Shown here: in pieces, positions 7,991-16,937 of the stretch | How the letters are laid out: every line of letters begins with the position of its first letter | Position numbering within the stretch: position 1 is the first letter of the stretch | NCBI RefSeq assembly: GCF_036946125.1 | Contig: NZ_JAQIJT010000002.1 | Coordinates: 2,106,001-2,170,000, forward strand | Direction: 5' to 3' | Length of the DNA stretch: 64,000 nucleotides | Source: Sphingomonas adhaesiva | Lineage (GTDB): Bacteria; Pseudomonadota; Alphaproteobacteria; Sphingomonadales; Sphingomonadaceae | Program-made: the position numbers and the translations under genes | The notes under the pieces: model-generated | Database searches by the model: none | Seen by the model: only the letters and a program-made list of their open reading frames with translations | Told to the model about the DNA's origin: nothing

Positions 7991-8080
7991 GCCGCGGTGA
8001 TGGCGCAAGAAACGCGGGCGCTCAACCACTTGCCGTACCGCCGCCCGCGCGCGGGCGGGGATCCGGCAGCGCCGCTCAGC

Positions 8081-8533
8081 TCAGCTCAGCCGGTCGATCG
8101 CGTCCGCGTCCAGCCCGCCCGGCACGATCATCAGCGGCACCGGCAGCGTCCCGGCCTCCGCGGCGAAGTGGCTGACCAGCACGCCCGGCGCGCCGCTCGC
8201 CGCCGCTCCCAGGACGAGCGCGGCGATGCTGGGGTTGTCCGCGATCATCTCGCGGATCACCCGGGGCCCGTCGCCTTCGCGCACCGTCAGCGACGGGCGC
8301 ACGCCCGATTCCTCCAGGATCGTGCCGGCGGCGCGCGCCACCAGGCCCTCGGCATGCTGGCGCTGCTCCTGCTCGATCGTCGCCTGCACGCCGCCGAAGG
8401 GGATGAATTCCTGCGGCGGCAGCAGCGCCAGTATCTCCACGCCGCCCCCCGTCTTCACCGCGCGCCGCGCCGCGAACCGCAGCGCGCTCAGCGCCTCGGG
8501 AGTGTCGTCGATCACGGTCAGATAGATGCGCAT
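8081..8533 (-). CDS. Universal stress protein (UspA family)
   Basis: A 150-aa single-domain UspA-like protein. It opens with the core strand MRIYLTVIDDTPEALSALRF, has a central LTVREGDGP, and ends with the family pattern ALVLGAAASGAPGVLVSHFA plus VPLMIVPGGL. The nucleotide-loop motif G2xG9xG(S/T) is only partly kept (GAAASGAPG), so ATP binding is uncertain. USPs are small cytoplasmic proteins induced by starvation or stress. A much longer open frame extends upstream on this strand but lies antisense to pdhC; the conserved USP N-terminus fixes the start at 8533. It is divergent from pdhC. Confidence 0.85.
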   Translation of the reverse strand: MRIYLTVIDDTPEALSALRFAARRAVKTGGGVEILALLPPQEFIPFGGVQATIEQEQRQHAEGLVARAAGTILEESGVRPSLTVREGDGPRVIREMIADNPSIAALVLGAAASGAPGVLVSHFAAEAGTLPVPLMIVPGGLDADAIDRLS

Positions 8534-8641
8534 CGCGCCTGTGTACGCCTCCGCCACGCCGTCGCCAAGGCGCGCGCACTTGACCCTACGGCGTCCGTCC
8601 GCAAGAGACGCGACTTCCCCAGGAGCCTTTCGAGGATCACG

Positions 8642-10003
8642 ATGCCCATCGAAATCAAGATGCCTGCGCTGTCGCCGACGATGGAGGAAGGCACGCTCGC
8701 CAAATGGCTCGTCAAGGAAGGCGACACCGTCAGGTCCGGCGACATCATGGCCGAGATCGAGACCGACAAGGCGACGATGGAGTTCGAGGCGGTCGACGAG
8801 GGCGTGATCGCGAAGATCGTCGTGGCCGAGGGTAGCGACGGCGTGAAGGTGGGCGAGGTGATCGCGCTGCTCCAGGGCGAGGACGAGGAAGCGGGCGAGA
8901 GCACGCCCGCCCCCGCCGCCAGGGAGAGCGAGGCCAAGCCCTCGCCCGAGGATCCCAACAAGACCGGCACCGAGGCGAAGCCCGCGAAGGAAGACGTCGA
9001 GGATCACGGCAAGCCCGCCGACCGGCAGGTGGCGAAGGAAGAGACGCCGGCCGCCGCCCCCGCGCATCGGGACGGCGCGAGGGAGCACGGCCGCGTGAAG
9101 GCCAGCCCGCTGGCGCGCCGCATCGCCGCGGACAAGGGCGTCGACCTGTCCGCGGTGCAGGGCTCCGGCCCCAACGGCCGCATCGTGAAGGCCGACATCG
9201 AGAACGCACAGCCGGGCGCCGCACCCGCCGCCGCCGGATCGAGCGACACCCCCGCCGCCGCCGCCGTCGCGCCGGCCCCCGCCCCGGCGAAACCCGCCGC
9301 GATTCCCGACATCCCGCACGAGCTCACGAAGCTCAGCAACATGCGCAAGACGATCGCGCGCCGCCTGACCGAATCGAAGCAGCAGGTGCCGCACATCTAC
9401 CTCACGGTCGACGTGCGCCTCGACAAGCTGCTGAAGCTGCGCGGCGAGCTGAACGCCGGGCTGGAGGCGCGCGGCGTCAAGCTGTCGGTCAACGACCTGA
9501 TGATAAAGGCGCTGGCGGTGGCGCTGATCCAGGTGCCCAAGTGCAACGTGATGTTCACCCCCGACCAGCTGGTCAGCTTCGCGCGCGCCGACATCTCGGT
9601 CGCGGTGTCGACGCCCGAGGGCCTCATCACCCCGGTCATCACCGAGGCGGACAGCGCCTCGCTGTCGAGCATCTCCACCCGGATGAAGGACCTGGCCGCG
9701 CGCGCCCGCGACAAGAAGCTGAAGCCGGAGGAATTCACCGGCGGCACCGCCTCGATCAGCAACATGGGCATGTACGGGATCAAGCAGTTCGAGGCGGTCA
9801 TCAACCCGCCGCAGGGCATGATCCTGGCGATCGGCGCGGGCGAGAAGCGCCCGTGGGTGATGGAGGACGGCCAGCTGGGCGTCGCCAGCATCATGAGCGC
9901 GACCGGCAGCTTCGACCACCGCGCGATCGACGGTGCGGACGGCGCGGAGCTGATGCAGGCGTTCAAGACGCTGGTCGAGAACCCGCTGTCGATGCTCGCC
10001 TGA
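8642..10003 (+). CDS. pdhC: Pyruvate dehydrogenase complex E2, dihydrolipoamide acetyltransferase
   Basis: A 453-aa E2 subunit. A single lipoyl domain (residues 1-80) carries the lipoylated Lys43 in ETDKATMEFEA. A charged and Ala/Pro linker leads to a peripheral-subunit-binding domain (about 150-187, KASPLARRIAADKGVDLSAV). A second Pro/Ala linker joins the catalytic core with SFDHRAIDGADGA, where His426 and Asp430 are the catalytic pair. It moves acetyl groups from lipoate to CoA in the cytoplasmic complex. The family start MPIEIKMPALSPTMEEGT fixes the ATG at 8642. E1 genes are not in the window; E3 follows downstream after a small membrane-protein gene. Confidence 0.96.
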   Translation: MPIEIKMPALSPTMEEGTLAKWLVKEGDTVRSGDIMAEIETDKATMEFEAVDEGVIAKIVVAEGSDGVKVGEVIALLQGEDEEAGESTPAPAARESEAKPSPEDPNKTGTEAKPAKEDVEDHGKPADRQVAKEETPAAAPAHRDGAREHGRVKASPLARRIAADKGVDLSAVQGSGPNGRIVKADIENAQPGAAPAAAGSSDTPAAAAVAPAPAPAKPAAIPDIPHELTKLSNMRKTIARRLTESKQQVPHIYLTVDVRLDKLLKLRGELNAGLEARGVKLSVNDLMIKALAVALIQVPKCNVMFTPDQLVSFARADISVAVSTPEGLITPVITEADSASLSSISTRMKDLAARARDKKLKPEEFTGGTASISNMGMYGIKQFEAVINPPQGMILAIGAGEKRPWVMEDGQLGVASIMSATGSFDHRAIDGADGAELMQAFKTLVENPLSMLA

Positions 10004-10016
10004 GGCGGGCGTCGCG

Positions 10017-10250
10017 ATGGCACAGATGCAGCTGCCCGAGGTGTGGCGCGAGGTGGCGTGGGGGCTGCTCGGCCTCGGCTTCACCGCGCTCGCCTTCCAC
10101 GGCGCGGCATGGAGCTATCCGCAGGGGTATGAGACGATCTGGGCGATCGGCGGCCTGACCCTGGCCGCGGTCGCGATCCTGAGCGGGCGGGAGGTGATGC
10201 GCGTGCACGCCGCCTCCCCCGCCGATACCAAGGACATTCATCATGGCTGA
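10017..10250 (+). CDS. Small two-helix membrane protein between pdhC and lpdA
   Basis: A 77-aa protein with two predicted membrane helices: about residues 13-32 (VAWGLLGLGFTALAFHGAAW) and about 41-58 (TIWAIGGLTLAAVAILSG). The C-terminus (SPADTKDIHHG) is hydrophilic. It starts 13 bp after the pdhC stop and its last 8 bases overlap the lpdA start (ATGGCTGA), so it is embedded in the operon and probably translationally coupled to E3. No known family was recognised. A link between the dehydrogenase complex and the membrane is only a guess. Codon use matches its neighbours, so it is likely a real gene. Confidence 0.7.
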   Translation: MAQMQLPEVWREVAWGLLGLGFTALAFHGAAWSYPQGYETIWAIGGLTLAAVAILSGREVMRVHAASPADTKDIHHG

Positions 10251-11637
10251 CACCTACGACCTCATCGTGCTCGGCTCCGGTCCGGGCGGTTACGTGGCGG
10301 CGATCCGCGCATCGCAGCTGGGCCTGAAGGTCGCGATCGTCGAGCGCGAGCGGCTGGGCGGCATCTGCCTCAACTGGGGCTGCATCCCGACCAAGGCGCT
10401 GCTGCGCACGTCGGAGATCTATCATTACATGACCCACGCCGCCGACTACGGGCTGAAGGCGGAGAAGATCGGCTTCGACCTCCCCAAGATCGTCGAGCGC
10501 AGTCGCAAGGTGTCCGGGCAGCTGAACGCCGGCGTGAAGTCGCTGATGAAGAAGAACAAGGTGACGGTGGTCGAGGGTGTCGGCGCACTGGCCGGAAAGG
10601 GCAAGCTGTCCGTCAGGCAGGGCAACGGCACGGTCGAGCTGGAGGCGAAGCACATCATGGTCGCGACCGGCGCGCGCGCGCGCGACCTGCCGTTTGCGAA
10701 GGCGGACGGCAAGCGCATCTGGACCTATCGCCACGCGATGGTGCCCGAGGAGATGCCGACGAAGCTGCTGGTCATCGGATCGGGCGCGATCGGGGTGGAG
10801 TTCGCCAGCTTCTACAACGACATGGGCGCCGACGTGACGATCGTCGAGATGCTGCCGCGCATCCTGCCGGTCGAGGACGAGGAGGTCAGCGCCTTCATGG
10901 AGAAGCGCCTGGGCAAGGACGGGATCAGGATCGTCACCGGCGCGGGCGTGGAGAAGATCGACAGCGACGCGAAGGGCGTGAAGGCGACGATCAAGGGCAA
11001 GGACGGCAAGTCCACCACCGAGGATTACAGCCACGTCATCGTCGCGATCGGCATCGTGCCGAACACCGAGGAGATCGGGCTGGAGACACTGGGCGTCGAG
11101 ACCGAGCGCGGGCATATCAAGGTCGACGGCTTCGGGCGAACCAATGTCGAGGGCATCTACGCGATTGGCGACGTCACCGGCGCGCCGTGGCTGGCGCACA
11201 AGGCGAGCCATGAGGGCGTGGTGTGCGTCGAGAAGATCGCGGGCGAGGATCCGCATCCGTTCGAGACGTGGAACATTCCGGGCTGCACCTATTCGCGCCC
11301 GCAGGTGGCGTCGGTCGGGCTGACCGAGGCGAAGGCGAAGGAGCAGGGCCGCGACGTGAAGGTCGGCAAGTTTCCCTTCATCGGCAACGGCAAGGCGATC
11401 GCGCTGGGCGAGGCGGACGGTTTCATCAAGACCGTGTTCGACGCCGGGACCGGCGAACTGCTCGGCGCGCATATGGTCGGGGCGGAAGTGACCGAGCTGA
11501 TCCAGGGCTATGTCGTCGCGCGTCAGCTGGAGACGACGGAAGCCGAGCTGATGGAGACGGTGTTCGCGCACCCGACGCTCAGCGAGATGATGCACGAGAG
11601 CGTGCTCGGCGCCTACGGCCGCGCGCTGCATTTCTAG
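10243..11637 (+). CDS. lpdA: Dihydrolipoyl dehydrogenase (E3)
   Basis: A 464-aa flavoprotein disulfide reductase of normal E3 length. The FAD motif is VLGSGPGGYVAA (about residues 9-20). The redox disulfide is Cys42-Cys47 in GGICLNWGCIPTK. The NAD motif is VIGSGAIGVEFASFY (about 178-192). The C-terminal base pair is His443/Glu448 in FAHPTLSEMMHE. It reoxidises dihydrolipoyl groups of E2, passing electrons to NAD+. The ATG overlaps the stop of the preceding 77-aa gene. An 8-bp GC-rich hairpin at 11645-11667 follows closely. In this position it most likely serves the pyruvate dehydrogenase complex. Confidence 0.96.
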   Translation: MADTYDLIVLGSGPGGYVAAIRASQLGLKVAIVERERLGGICLNWGCIPTKALLRTSEIYHYMTHAADYGLKAEKIGFDLPKIVERSRKVSGQLNAGVKSLMKKNKVTVVEGVGALAGKGKLSVRQGNGTVELEAKHIMVATGARARDLPFAKADGKRIWTYRHAMVPEEMPTKLLVIGSGAIGVEFASFYNDMGADVTIVEMLPRILPVEDEEVSAFMEKRLGKDGIRIVTGAGVEKIDSDAKGVKATIKGKDGKSTTEDYSHVIVAIGIVPNTEEIGLETLGVETERGHIKVDGFGRTNVEGIYAIGDVTGAPWLAHKASHEGVVCVEKIAGEDPHPFETWNIPGCTYSRPQVASVGLTEAKAKEQGRDVKVGKFPFIGNGKAIALGEADGFIKTVFDAGTGELLGAHMVGAEVTELIQGYVVARQLETTEAELMETVFAHPTLSEMMHESVLGAYGRALHF

Positions 11638-11644
11638 GCGGTTG

Positions 11645-11667
11645 CCGCCCCCCCCTTCCGGGGGCGG
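11645..11667 (+). terminator. GC-rich hairpin after lpdA
   Basis: CCGCCCCC/GGGGGCGG with a 7-nt loop, beginning 8 bp after the lpdA stop. No U-tract follows. It is a plausible operon end. Confidence 0.45.
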
Positions 11668-11773
11668 GGCGCGCCCGCCGGGCATGAGCCGGCTCGCAGA
11701 TTGTTGATGGTGGACAGCGGCTTAACCGCGTCCGTTCGTAAGTTCTTCCGCTGTTCCCGGCATCTTTCGGGAT

Positions 11774-12619
11774 ATGAAGAACGCGAGCCGCCTCTCCCTT
11801 TCGCGAGTCGCCGTCCTGATGACGGCGGCGGCGCTGACCGTCGCGGCCGAGGCCCGCGCCGACGATCTCCCGGCCGATGGTGCCGGACGCGCGATGTCCG
11901 CGCTGGAGGCGGTCGTGTCGCGACAGGGCGGCGCCCCCGCCCGCGTCGCCGCCGTGACGACGCCGCCGCGCGGTTCGTGGCGGGCCGGCGCGTCCGATCG
12001 TTACGGCCTAGCGTCGGTTCCTTTCGCGACCGTTAACCGCGACGCGCCCGATGTGTTCGGGTCCACCTCGCTGCGGGTCGGACGCACCCCGCTCGACCAG
12101 CGGTGGCAGCGGGTGTCGGTGGGCGCGGCGCGGGCGCTGGACGCCTCCGCCCGCCGCTTCGTCGCCTCGATCCGCCATCTCGACCGGCGCGCGCAGGTCG
12201 ATGCGGTCAACGGCTGGGTGAACGCGCGCGTCACCTTCCGGTCCGACCGCGAGGGTCACGACATATGGGCCGATGCCGCGCAGACGCTGCGCACCGGCCG
12301 CGGCGATTGCGAGGATTATGCGATCGCGAAGATGCAGCTGCTGCGCGCGCTGGGCCATCCCGCCACCAGCCTGTATTTCGTGGTGGCGCAGGATCTGGTC
12401 CGGCGGCAGGGTCACGCCGTCCTGGTCGTCCGCCACCAGGGCACGATGCTGATGCTCGACAGCAGCAGCGACCGCATCCAGGACGCGACCCGCCGCGCCG
12501 ATTACCGGCCGATCCTGTCCTTCTCGGCGGACCGGGCATGGATCCACGGCTATGCCGGCGAGGGAATCGCGACGCGAATGGCCAGCACGGGGAACCCCGA
12601 CCCGGGTGTGTCATTATGA
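11774..12619 (+). CDS. lapG: LapG-like periplasmic transglutaminase-fold cysteine protease (BTLCP family)
   Basis: A 281-aa protein with an N-terminal signal segment (residues 1-29, ending AEARA). The catalytic triad of the bacterial transglutaminase-like cysteine proteinases is visible: Cys179 in RGDCEDYAIAK, His214 in QGHAVLVV and Asp229 in LMLDSSSD. Acidic residues flanking the cysteine (Asp178, Glu180) match the calcium site of P. fluorescens LapG. LapG cuts the N-terminus of the LapA adhesin in the periplasm and frees it from the surface, and is normally held back by LapD when c-di-GMP is high. The next gene encodes a LapA-like protein with the LapG target motif, so the assignment is strong. 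LapD is absent here. Confidence 0.88.
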   Translation: MKNASRLSLSRVAVLMTAAALTVAAEARADDLPADGAGRAMSALEAVVSRQGGAPARVAAVTTPPRGSWRAGASDRYGLASVPFATVNRDAPDVFGSTSLRVGRTPLDQRWQRVSVGAARALDASARRFVASIRHLDRRAQVDAVNGWVNARVTFRSDREGHDIWADAAQTLRTGRGDCEDYAIAKMQLLRALGHPATSLYFVVAQDLVRRQGHAVLVVRHQGTMLMLDSSSDRIQDATRRADYRPILSFSADRAWIHGYAGEGIATRMASTGNPDPGVSL

Positions 12620-12671
12620 CCGCATATTCGTGGTTAACGCGCAGAAAGTTGTAAATTCGGCCGTAACCTCG

Positions 12672-12702
12672 TTGACCTTTTCGCCCCCTCGCGCGCTTTA
12701 AT
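12672..12702 (+). promoter_or_regulatory. Possible sigma-70-type promoter of the adhesin gene
   Basis: TTGACC at 12672-12677 and TTTAAT at 12697-12702 are separated by 19 bp, about 28 bp before the adhesin ATG. Spacing is longer than optimal, but the boxes stand out in GC-rich DNA. Confidence 0.35.
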
Positions 12703-12729
12703 GCGAGCGAGAGTACGGGAGCGTCATCC

Positions 12730-15700
12730 ATGGTCAGCGTTCGTGTTGCCGAGTCGTCGGCGCCGCTGGTTCAGACCCGCTCGGGCCCGGGCGTTGCGCC
12801 GGCGCCCGTGTCGGCCAGCGATGTTCAGGTGGTGCAGGGTCAGGGCGGCGGCATCATGCGCATCGCCGTGCCGGTGGACGGCGTGGTGCAGCTGCCCGCC
12901 GGCACCGATCTGGGCACGATCGTCGCGGACGGACGCGACCTGATCGTCGCGCTGCCCGACGGGACGAAGCTGGTCATCGTCGACGGCGCGGTGTTCGTCC
13001 CCGACCTGGTCGTCGGCACGGTCGAGGTGCCTCCCTCCACGCTGGTCGCGCTGCTGATCGGGCATGAGCCGCAGACCGCGGCCGGCCCGCCGTCCAGCTC
13101 GGGCGGCAATTTCGCGGTGCCGGTCGGCTCGCTGGGCGATGCCTTCGCGATCGGCGACCTGCTGCCGCCCACCGCGCTCGCCTTCACCGTGCCCACGTTC
13201 GAGGATATCGACGTGCGCCCGCGCAACATCGTCGACAACCTGTTCCCCGACATCACGATCACCACGCCGCAGACCCCCGGCGGCGCGATCGATGCGGTGG
13301 CGACCGTGTCGGAGGCCGGGCTGCCCGCGCGCGGCAATGAGCCCGCGGGGACGAACCCGACCTCCAATCTGGAGACGACCACCGGATCGGTGCAATACGA
13401 TCCGGGCGACGCCCCCGCGGTCGTCGCCGTGGACGGCAATGCGATCACGACGGTCGGCCAGACCATCACCACCCAGTTCGGCGTGGTCACGATCACCGCG
13501 GTGCGCGCGGACGGGTTCGACTATAGCTACACGCTCAGCGACAATACGTCGGGCCAGAACGTCCGCGAGGTGCTGAACCTCACCGTCACCGATCGCGACG
13601 GCGACCGGGCGACCGGCACGCTGACGGTGACGATCATCGACGATGCGCCGATCGCGCGCGCCGACATCGACAGCGTCGCCGCCCCCACCGGCCCGGCGGC
13701 GTCCAGCGCCACGGTCGGGGTCGATTTCACCGACGCCGCCTTCTGGTCGGGCGTGCCCGCGGGGAGCACCTCGGTCGCGCTGAACGGGGCGACGCTGTCG
13801 TCGATCAACGGCGCGCTCGGCTTCTACCTGGGCGCCAGCGTCTTCTCGCCCGGCGACGGCCGTCCGGGCCAGTCGTGGACCAACGAGGTCGACGCCTTCA
13901 ACGACCAGCCCGAGGGGCTGCGCATCACCTTCGCCACCGCACAGTCGAACGTGCGGCTGGCGCTGGGACAGCTGTACCAGGAGCGGCTGTTCAGCCCGAC
14001 GCCGGACGCGGAGCGCGTGACGGTGGAGGTCACGCTGGCGGACGGCACGACGCAGACGCGCACCGTCACCGCGGTGGCGACGTCGCAGCCCGGGTTGCTG
14101 AACGTGTCGCTCGCCGCGTCCGATTTCGGCGGCGTCGCGATCACGTCGGTGGTGCTGACCCCCGATCTGTCGCTGGCGCCCGTACCCGCGGGGGTGACGC
14201 CGGCCAGCAACGCGCTGCTGCCCTATTCGGAGTTCGTGCTGCGCGGCATCAGCTACGACGTCGCCTCCTTCGTGCCGCCCACCGCACCGTTCGCGGACGG
14301 CAACGTCCTGACCGGCGTCGGCGGGACCGATGCCAACACCACCGATGGCGTGGCCGATACGCAGGGCGCGGACGGCGCGACCGTGACCGGCGTGGTCGCG
14401 GGCGTCGCGACCAGCGCCAGCGGCAACCTGGGCACCGCGGTCGCGGGCACCTACGGCACGCTGACGCTGACGGCGGACGGCAGCTACCGCTACGTCCCCT
14501 CGTCCACCAATGCGGAGCTGCGCGCGCTGATCCCCGGCGAGACGCGGACCGACACCTTCACCTACACGCTGACCGACGGCGACGGCAGCACCGCCACGAC
14601 CACGCTGACGATCACCATCGACGGCACCGACGATCCCGTGGCGCTGACCGGGCTGACCCCCGCGATCACCGGCGGCGACGTGATCGTGGCGGAGGCGAAC
14701 CTGGCGAACGGCACCGCGCCGGACGCGACCGCACTGTCGCCGCAGGGCGACTTCACGATCGTGGCGCCGGACGGCTACGGCAATTTGAGCATCGCGGGCC
14801 AGACCGTGATGACGGGGGGCGCCTTCACCGCGACGACGATCACCACGCCGCTCGGCAACACGCTGGCGATCACCGGCTTCGACGCCGCGACGGGGCGCGT
14901 CACCTATCAGTACACGCTGAACGGCCCGGTCGATTCCGGCGGCACCCTGGGCGACCGCGTGACGGAGACGTTCAACGTCGTCGCCACCGACCGCAACGGG
15001 TCGAGCACGCAGGGGTCGCTGGTCGCGACGATCGTCGACGACGCGCCGATCCTGTCCGCCGATGCCGACCGCGTGACCGTGGGCACGCCCGCGACGCAGC
15101 AGAGCAGCACGACCGTGGTCGATTTCACCGACGCCGGCCTGTGGAACGGCGTTCCCGCGGGCAGCACGCAGGCCGGCTTCGGCGGCGGCGGCGTCACCTT
15201 GTCCTCGATCAACGGCGCGCTGGGTTACTATCTCGGCGCCAGCGTCTTTTCCCCCAGCGACGGCCAGCCGCGGCAGGCGTGGACCAACGAGGTCGACGCC
15301 TATAACGATCAGCCCGAGGGCCTGGTGCTGTCGTTCGCGCAGGCGCAGTCGACGGTGCGGATCACGCTCGGGCAATTGTATGTCGAGCGCCAGTTCAACT
15401 TCGCGCCCGACGCCGAGAAGGTCGACGTCACGGTCACGCTGGCGGACGGTTCCACCGCGACCCGCATCGTCACCGCCTCGCCCACGGCGGTGGGCGGCCA
15501 GGCGACGGTGACGTTGACGTCGGCGGACTTCGGCGGGCAGGCCATCCGCTCGGTCGCGCTGACCCCCGACCTGTCACCGCCCGCGCCGCCGGCGAACGGC
15601 GCGACGGGGCCGACGCTGAACACCCCGTTCTCGGAGTTCGTGCTGCGTGGTGTCGAGTTCCAGACGACGAGCGACACCCCGCAGTCGCGCTCCTTCGCGG

Positions 15701-16854
15701 ACGGCAACGTGCTGACCGGCGTCGGCGGGACCGATGCCAACACCACCGACGGGGTGGCCGATCGGCTGGGGGCGGACGGCGGACAGGTCACCGGCGTCGG
15801 GCTGGGGTATCAGACCGTCACCGGCGGCGTGGGGACGCCGCTGACCGGCACCTACGGCACGCTGACGCTGACGGCGGACGGCTCCTATACCTATGTCCTC
15901 AACAACGACCTGCCCGCGGTCCAGCGGCTGTCGGGGTCGAACACGCTCGTCGATCGCTTCACCTATACGGTGACCGACGGCGACGGGGATCGCGCCTCGA
16001 CCCAGCTGACGATCACGATCCAGCCGCAGAGCGCCGCCGCGCGCTTCTCCGCATCGGCCGGGCCGGTGATGGCGGCGGAGGATACCGCCGCGCTGCATCT
16101 GTCGCGCGCGACGGAGACGACGACCGGCACCACCACGCTGACCGCGGCGCTGCTGACCGCGGCGGTGGTGGCGGGCGAGCCGGCGCATGCCCGCTCGCCG
16201 GCACCCGAGGCCGCGGCGACGCACACCGATGCGGACGCGACCGGACAGGCCGCCACGACGCATGCCGCCGCCGCCGCGATCGAGCCGGTGCATCAGGCCG
16301 CGGCGACGGAGCCGGCCACGACCCAGCCCGCTGCCACGACCACCACCACCCCGACCCATGCGTCGGCCACGGCGGAGCCGGTCACGACGACCGATCATGC
16401 GGGCGTCGCCGGCAGCCACGCCGCGTCCGCGTCGGAACCCGCGCACGACACCGCCCCCCATGCCGACGCGACGCCCGTCGCCGCCGCGCCAGTGGCGGCG
16501 CTGGCGGAGGGGATCGCCATCCCCGCCGCGCTGGCCCCCGCCGCCCAGGTCGCGGAGGCGCCCGCCGCCGCGAACGCGACGCAGGCGGCGCAGGTACTGG
16601 CCGATGTGCTGCACGGTGGCGCGCCCGCGCATGCGGCAGGGATCGATACCCTGCTGTCCGCGTTACCCCAGGATCAGGGGGTTTCGGACAATAGCATCCA
16701 CGCCGCATCCGCTCCGGCCTATGTCGCCGCCAACGATACCGGCGCTGCGGAGGCGATGTCGGCGGCCTGGAACGCGATGGCGGCCGCCCATGCACAGGCC
16801 GCCGCCGCGGTGACGGCGCACGACGGGGTGATGGTGGTCGCTCACTCCGCCTGA
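12730..16854 (+). CDS. LapA-like type I-secreted surface adhesin with retention module and VCBS-type repeats
   Basis: A 1374-aa protein. Residues 1-112 form a LapA-type N-terminal retention module (VQVVQGQGGGIMRIAVPVDG, then DGRDLIVALPDGTKLVIVDG). Thr-Ala-Ala-Gly at 116-119 is the LapG cleavage motif. The middle is built of VCBS/cadherin-like beta repeats with Asp-rich calcium loops (DRDGDRATGTL, TDGDGSTATT, TDGDGDRAS). It contains two long homologous modules, about 332-635 and about 798-1098, which share DFTDA, GVPAGST, TLSSINGALG, NEVDA and NVLTGVGGTDANTTDGVAD. The last 270 residues are Ala/Thr/His/Pro-rich with no RTX nonapeptides seen. It is flanked by LapG and a full type I exporter. It is small for a LapA; the function as adhesin is inferred from architecture and context. 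Confidence 0.85.
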   Translation: MVSVRVAESSAPLVQTRSGPGVAPAPVSASDVQVVQGQGGGIMRIAVPVDGVVQLPAGTDLGTIVADGRDLIVALPDGTKLVIVDGAVFVPDLVVGTVEVPPSTLVALLIGHEPQTAAGPPSSSGGNFAVPVGSLGDAFAIGDLLPPTALAFTVPTFEDIDVRPRNIVDNLFPDITITTPQTPGGAIDAVATVSEAGLPARGNEPAGTNPTSNLETTTGSVQYDPGDAPAVVAVDGNAITTVGQTITTQFGVVTITAVRADGFDYSYTLSDNTSGQNVREVLNLTVTDRDGDRATGTLTVTIIDDAPIARADIDSVAAPTGPAASSATVGVDFTDAAFWSGVPAGSTSVALNGATLSSINGALGFYLGASVFSPGDGRPGQSWTNEVDAFNDQPEGLRITFATAQSNVRLALGQLYQERLFSPTPDAERVTVEVTLADGTTQTRTVTAVATSQPGLLNVSLAASDFGGVAITSVVLTPDLSLAPVPAGVTPASNALLPYSEFVLRGISYDVASFVPPTAPFADGNVLTGVGGTDANTTDGVADTQGADGATVTGVVAGVATSASGNLGTAVAGTYGTLTLTADGSYRYVPSSTNAELRALIPGETRTDTFTYTLTDGDGSTATTTLTITIDGTDDPVALTGLTPAITGGDVIVAEANLANGTAPDATALSPQGDFTIVAPDGYGNLSIAGQTVMTGGAFTATTITTPLGNTLAITGFDAATGRVTYQYTLNGPVDSGGTLGDRVTETFNVVATDRNGSSTQGSLVATIVDDAPILSADADRVTVGTPATQQSSTTVVDFTDAGLWNGVPAGSTQAGFGGGGVTLSSINGALGYYLGASVFSPSDGQPRQAWTNEVDAYNDQPEGLVLSFAQAQSTVRITLGQLYVERQFNFAPDAEKVDVTVTLADGSTATRIVTASPTAVGGQATVTLTSADFGGQAIRSVALTPDLSPPAPPANGATGPTLNTPFSEFVLRGVEFQTTSDTPQSRSFADGNVLTGVGGTDANTTDGVADRLGADGGQVTGVGLGYQTVTGGVGTPLTGTYGTLTLTADGSYTYVLNNDLPAVQRLSGSNTLVDRFTYTVTDGDGDRASTQLTITIQPQSAAARFSASAGPVMAAEDTAALHLSRATETTTGTTTLTAALLTAAVVAGEPAHARSPAPEAAATHTDADATGQAATTHAAAAAIEPVHQAAATEPATTQPAATTTTTPTHASATAEPVTTTDHAGVAGSHAASASEPAHDTAPHADATPVAAAPVAALAEGIAIPAALAPAAQVAEAPAAANATQAAQVLADVLHGGAPAHAAGIDTLLSALPQDQGVSDNSIHAASAPAYVAANDTGAAEAMSAAWNAMAAAHAQAAAAVTAHDGVMVVAHSA
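13075..13086 (+). other. Predicted LapG cleavage site in the adhesin (Thr-Ala-Ala-Gly)
   Basis: Codons ACC GCG GCC GGC encode T116-A117-A118-G119, just after the folded retention module and before a Pro/Ser/Gly linker (PPSSSGGN). LapG proteases cut between the two alanines of this motif, near residue 108 in P. fluorescens LapA. Confidence 0.75.
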
Positions 16855-16937
16855 CGAGACGTTCGACGATAGCGCGGCGATCCGCGCGCCAACCGCAGCA
16901 TAGCGGGGCGCGGGTCGCGGCAACGGGGAGTAGAGGG

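Noticed and set aside
6773..8641. Upstream in-frame extension of the E2 gene
   Set aside because: It lies antisense to the M28 peptidase and universal stress protein; the lipoyl-domain N-terminus fixes the start at 8642.
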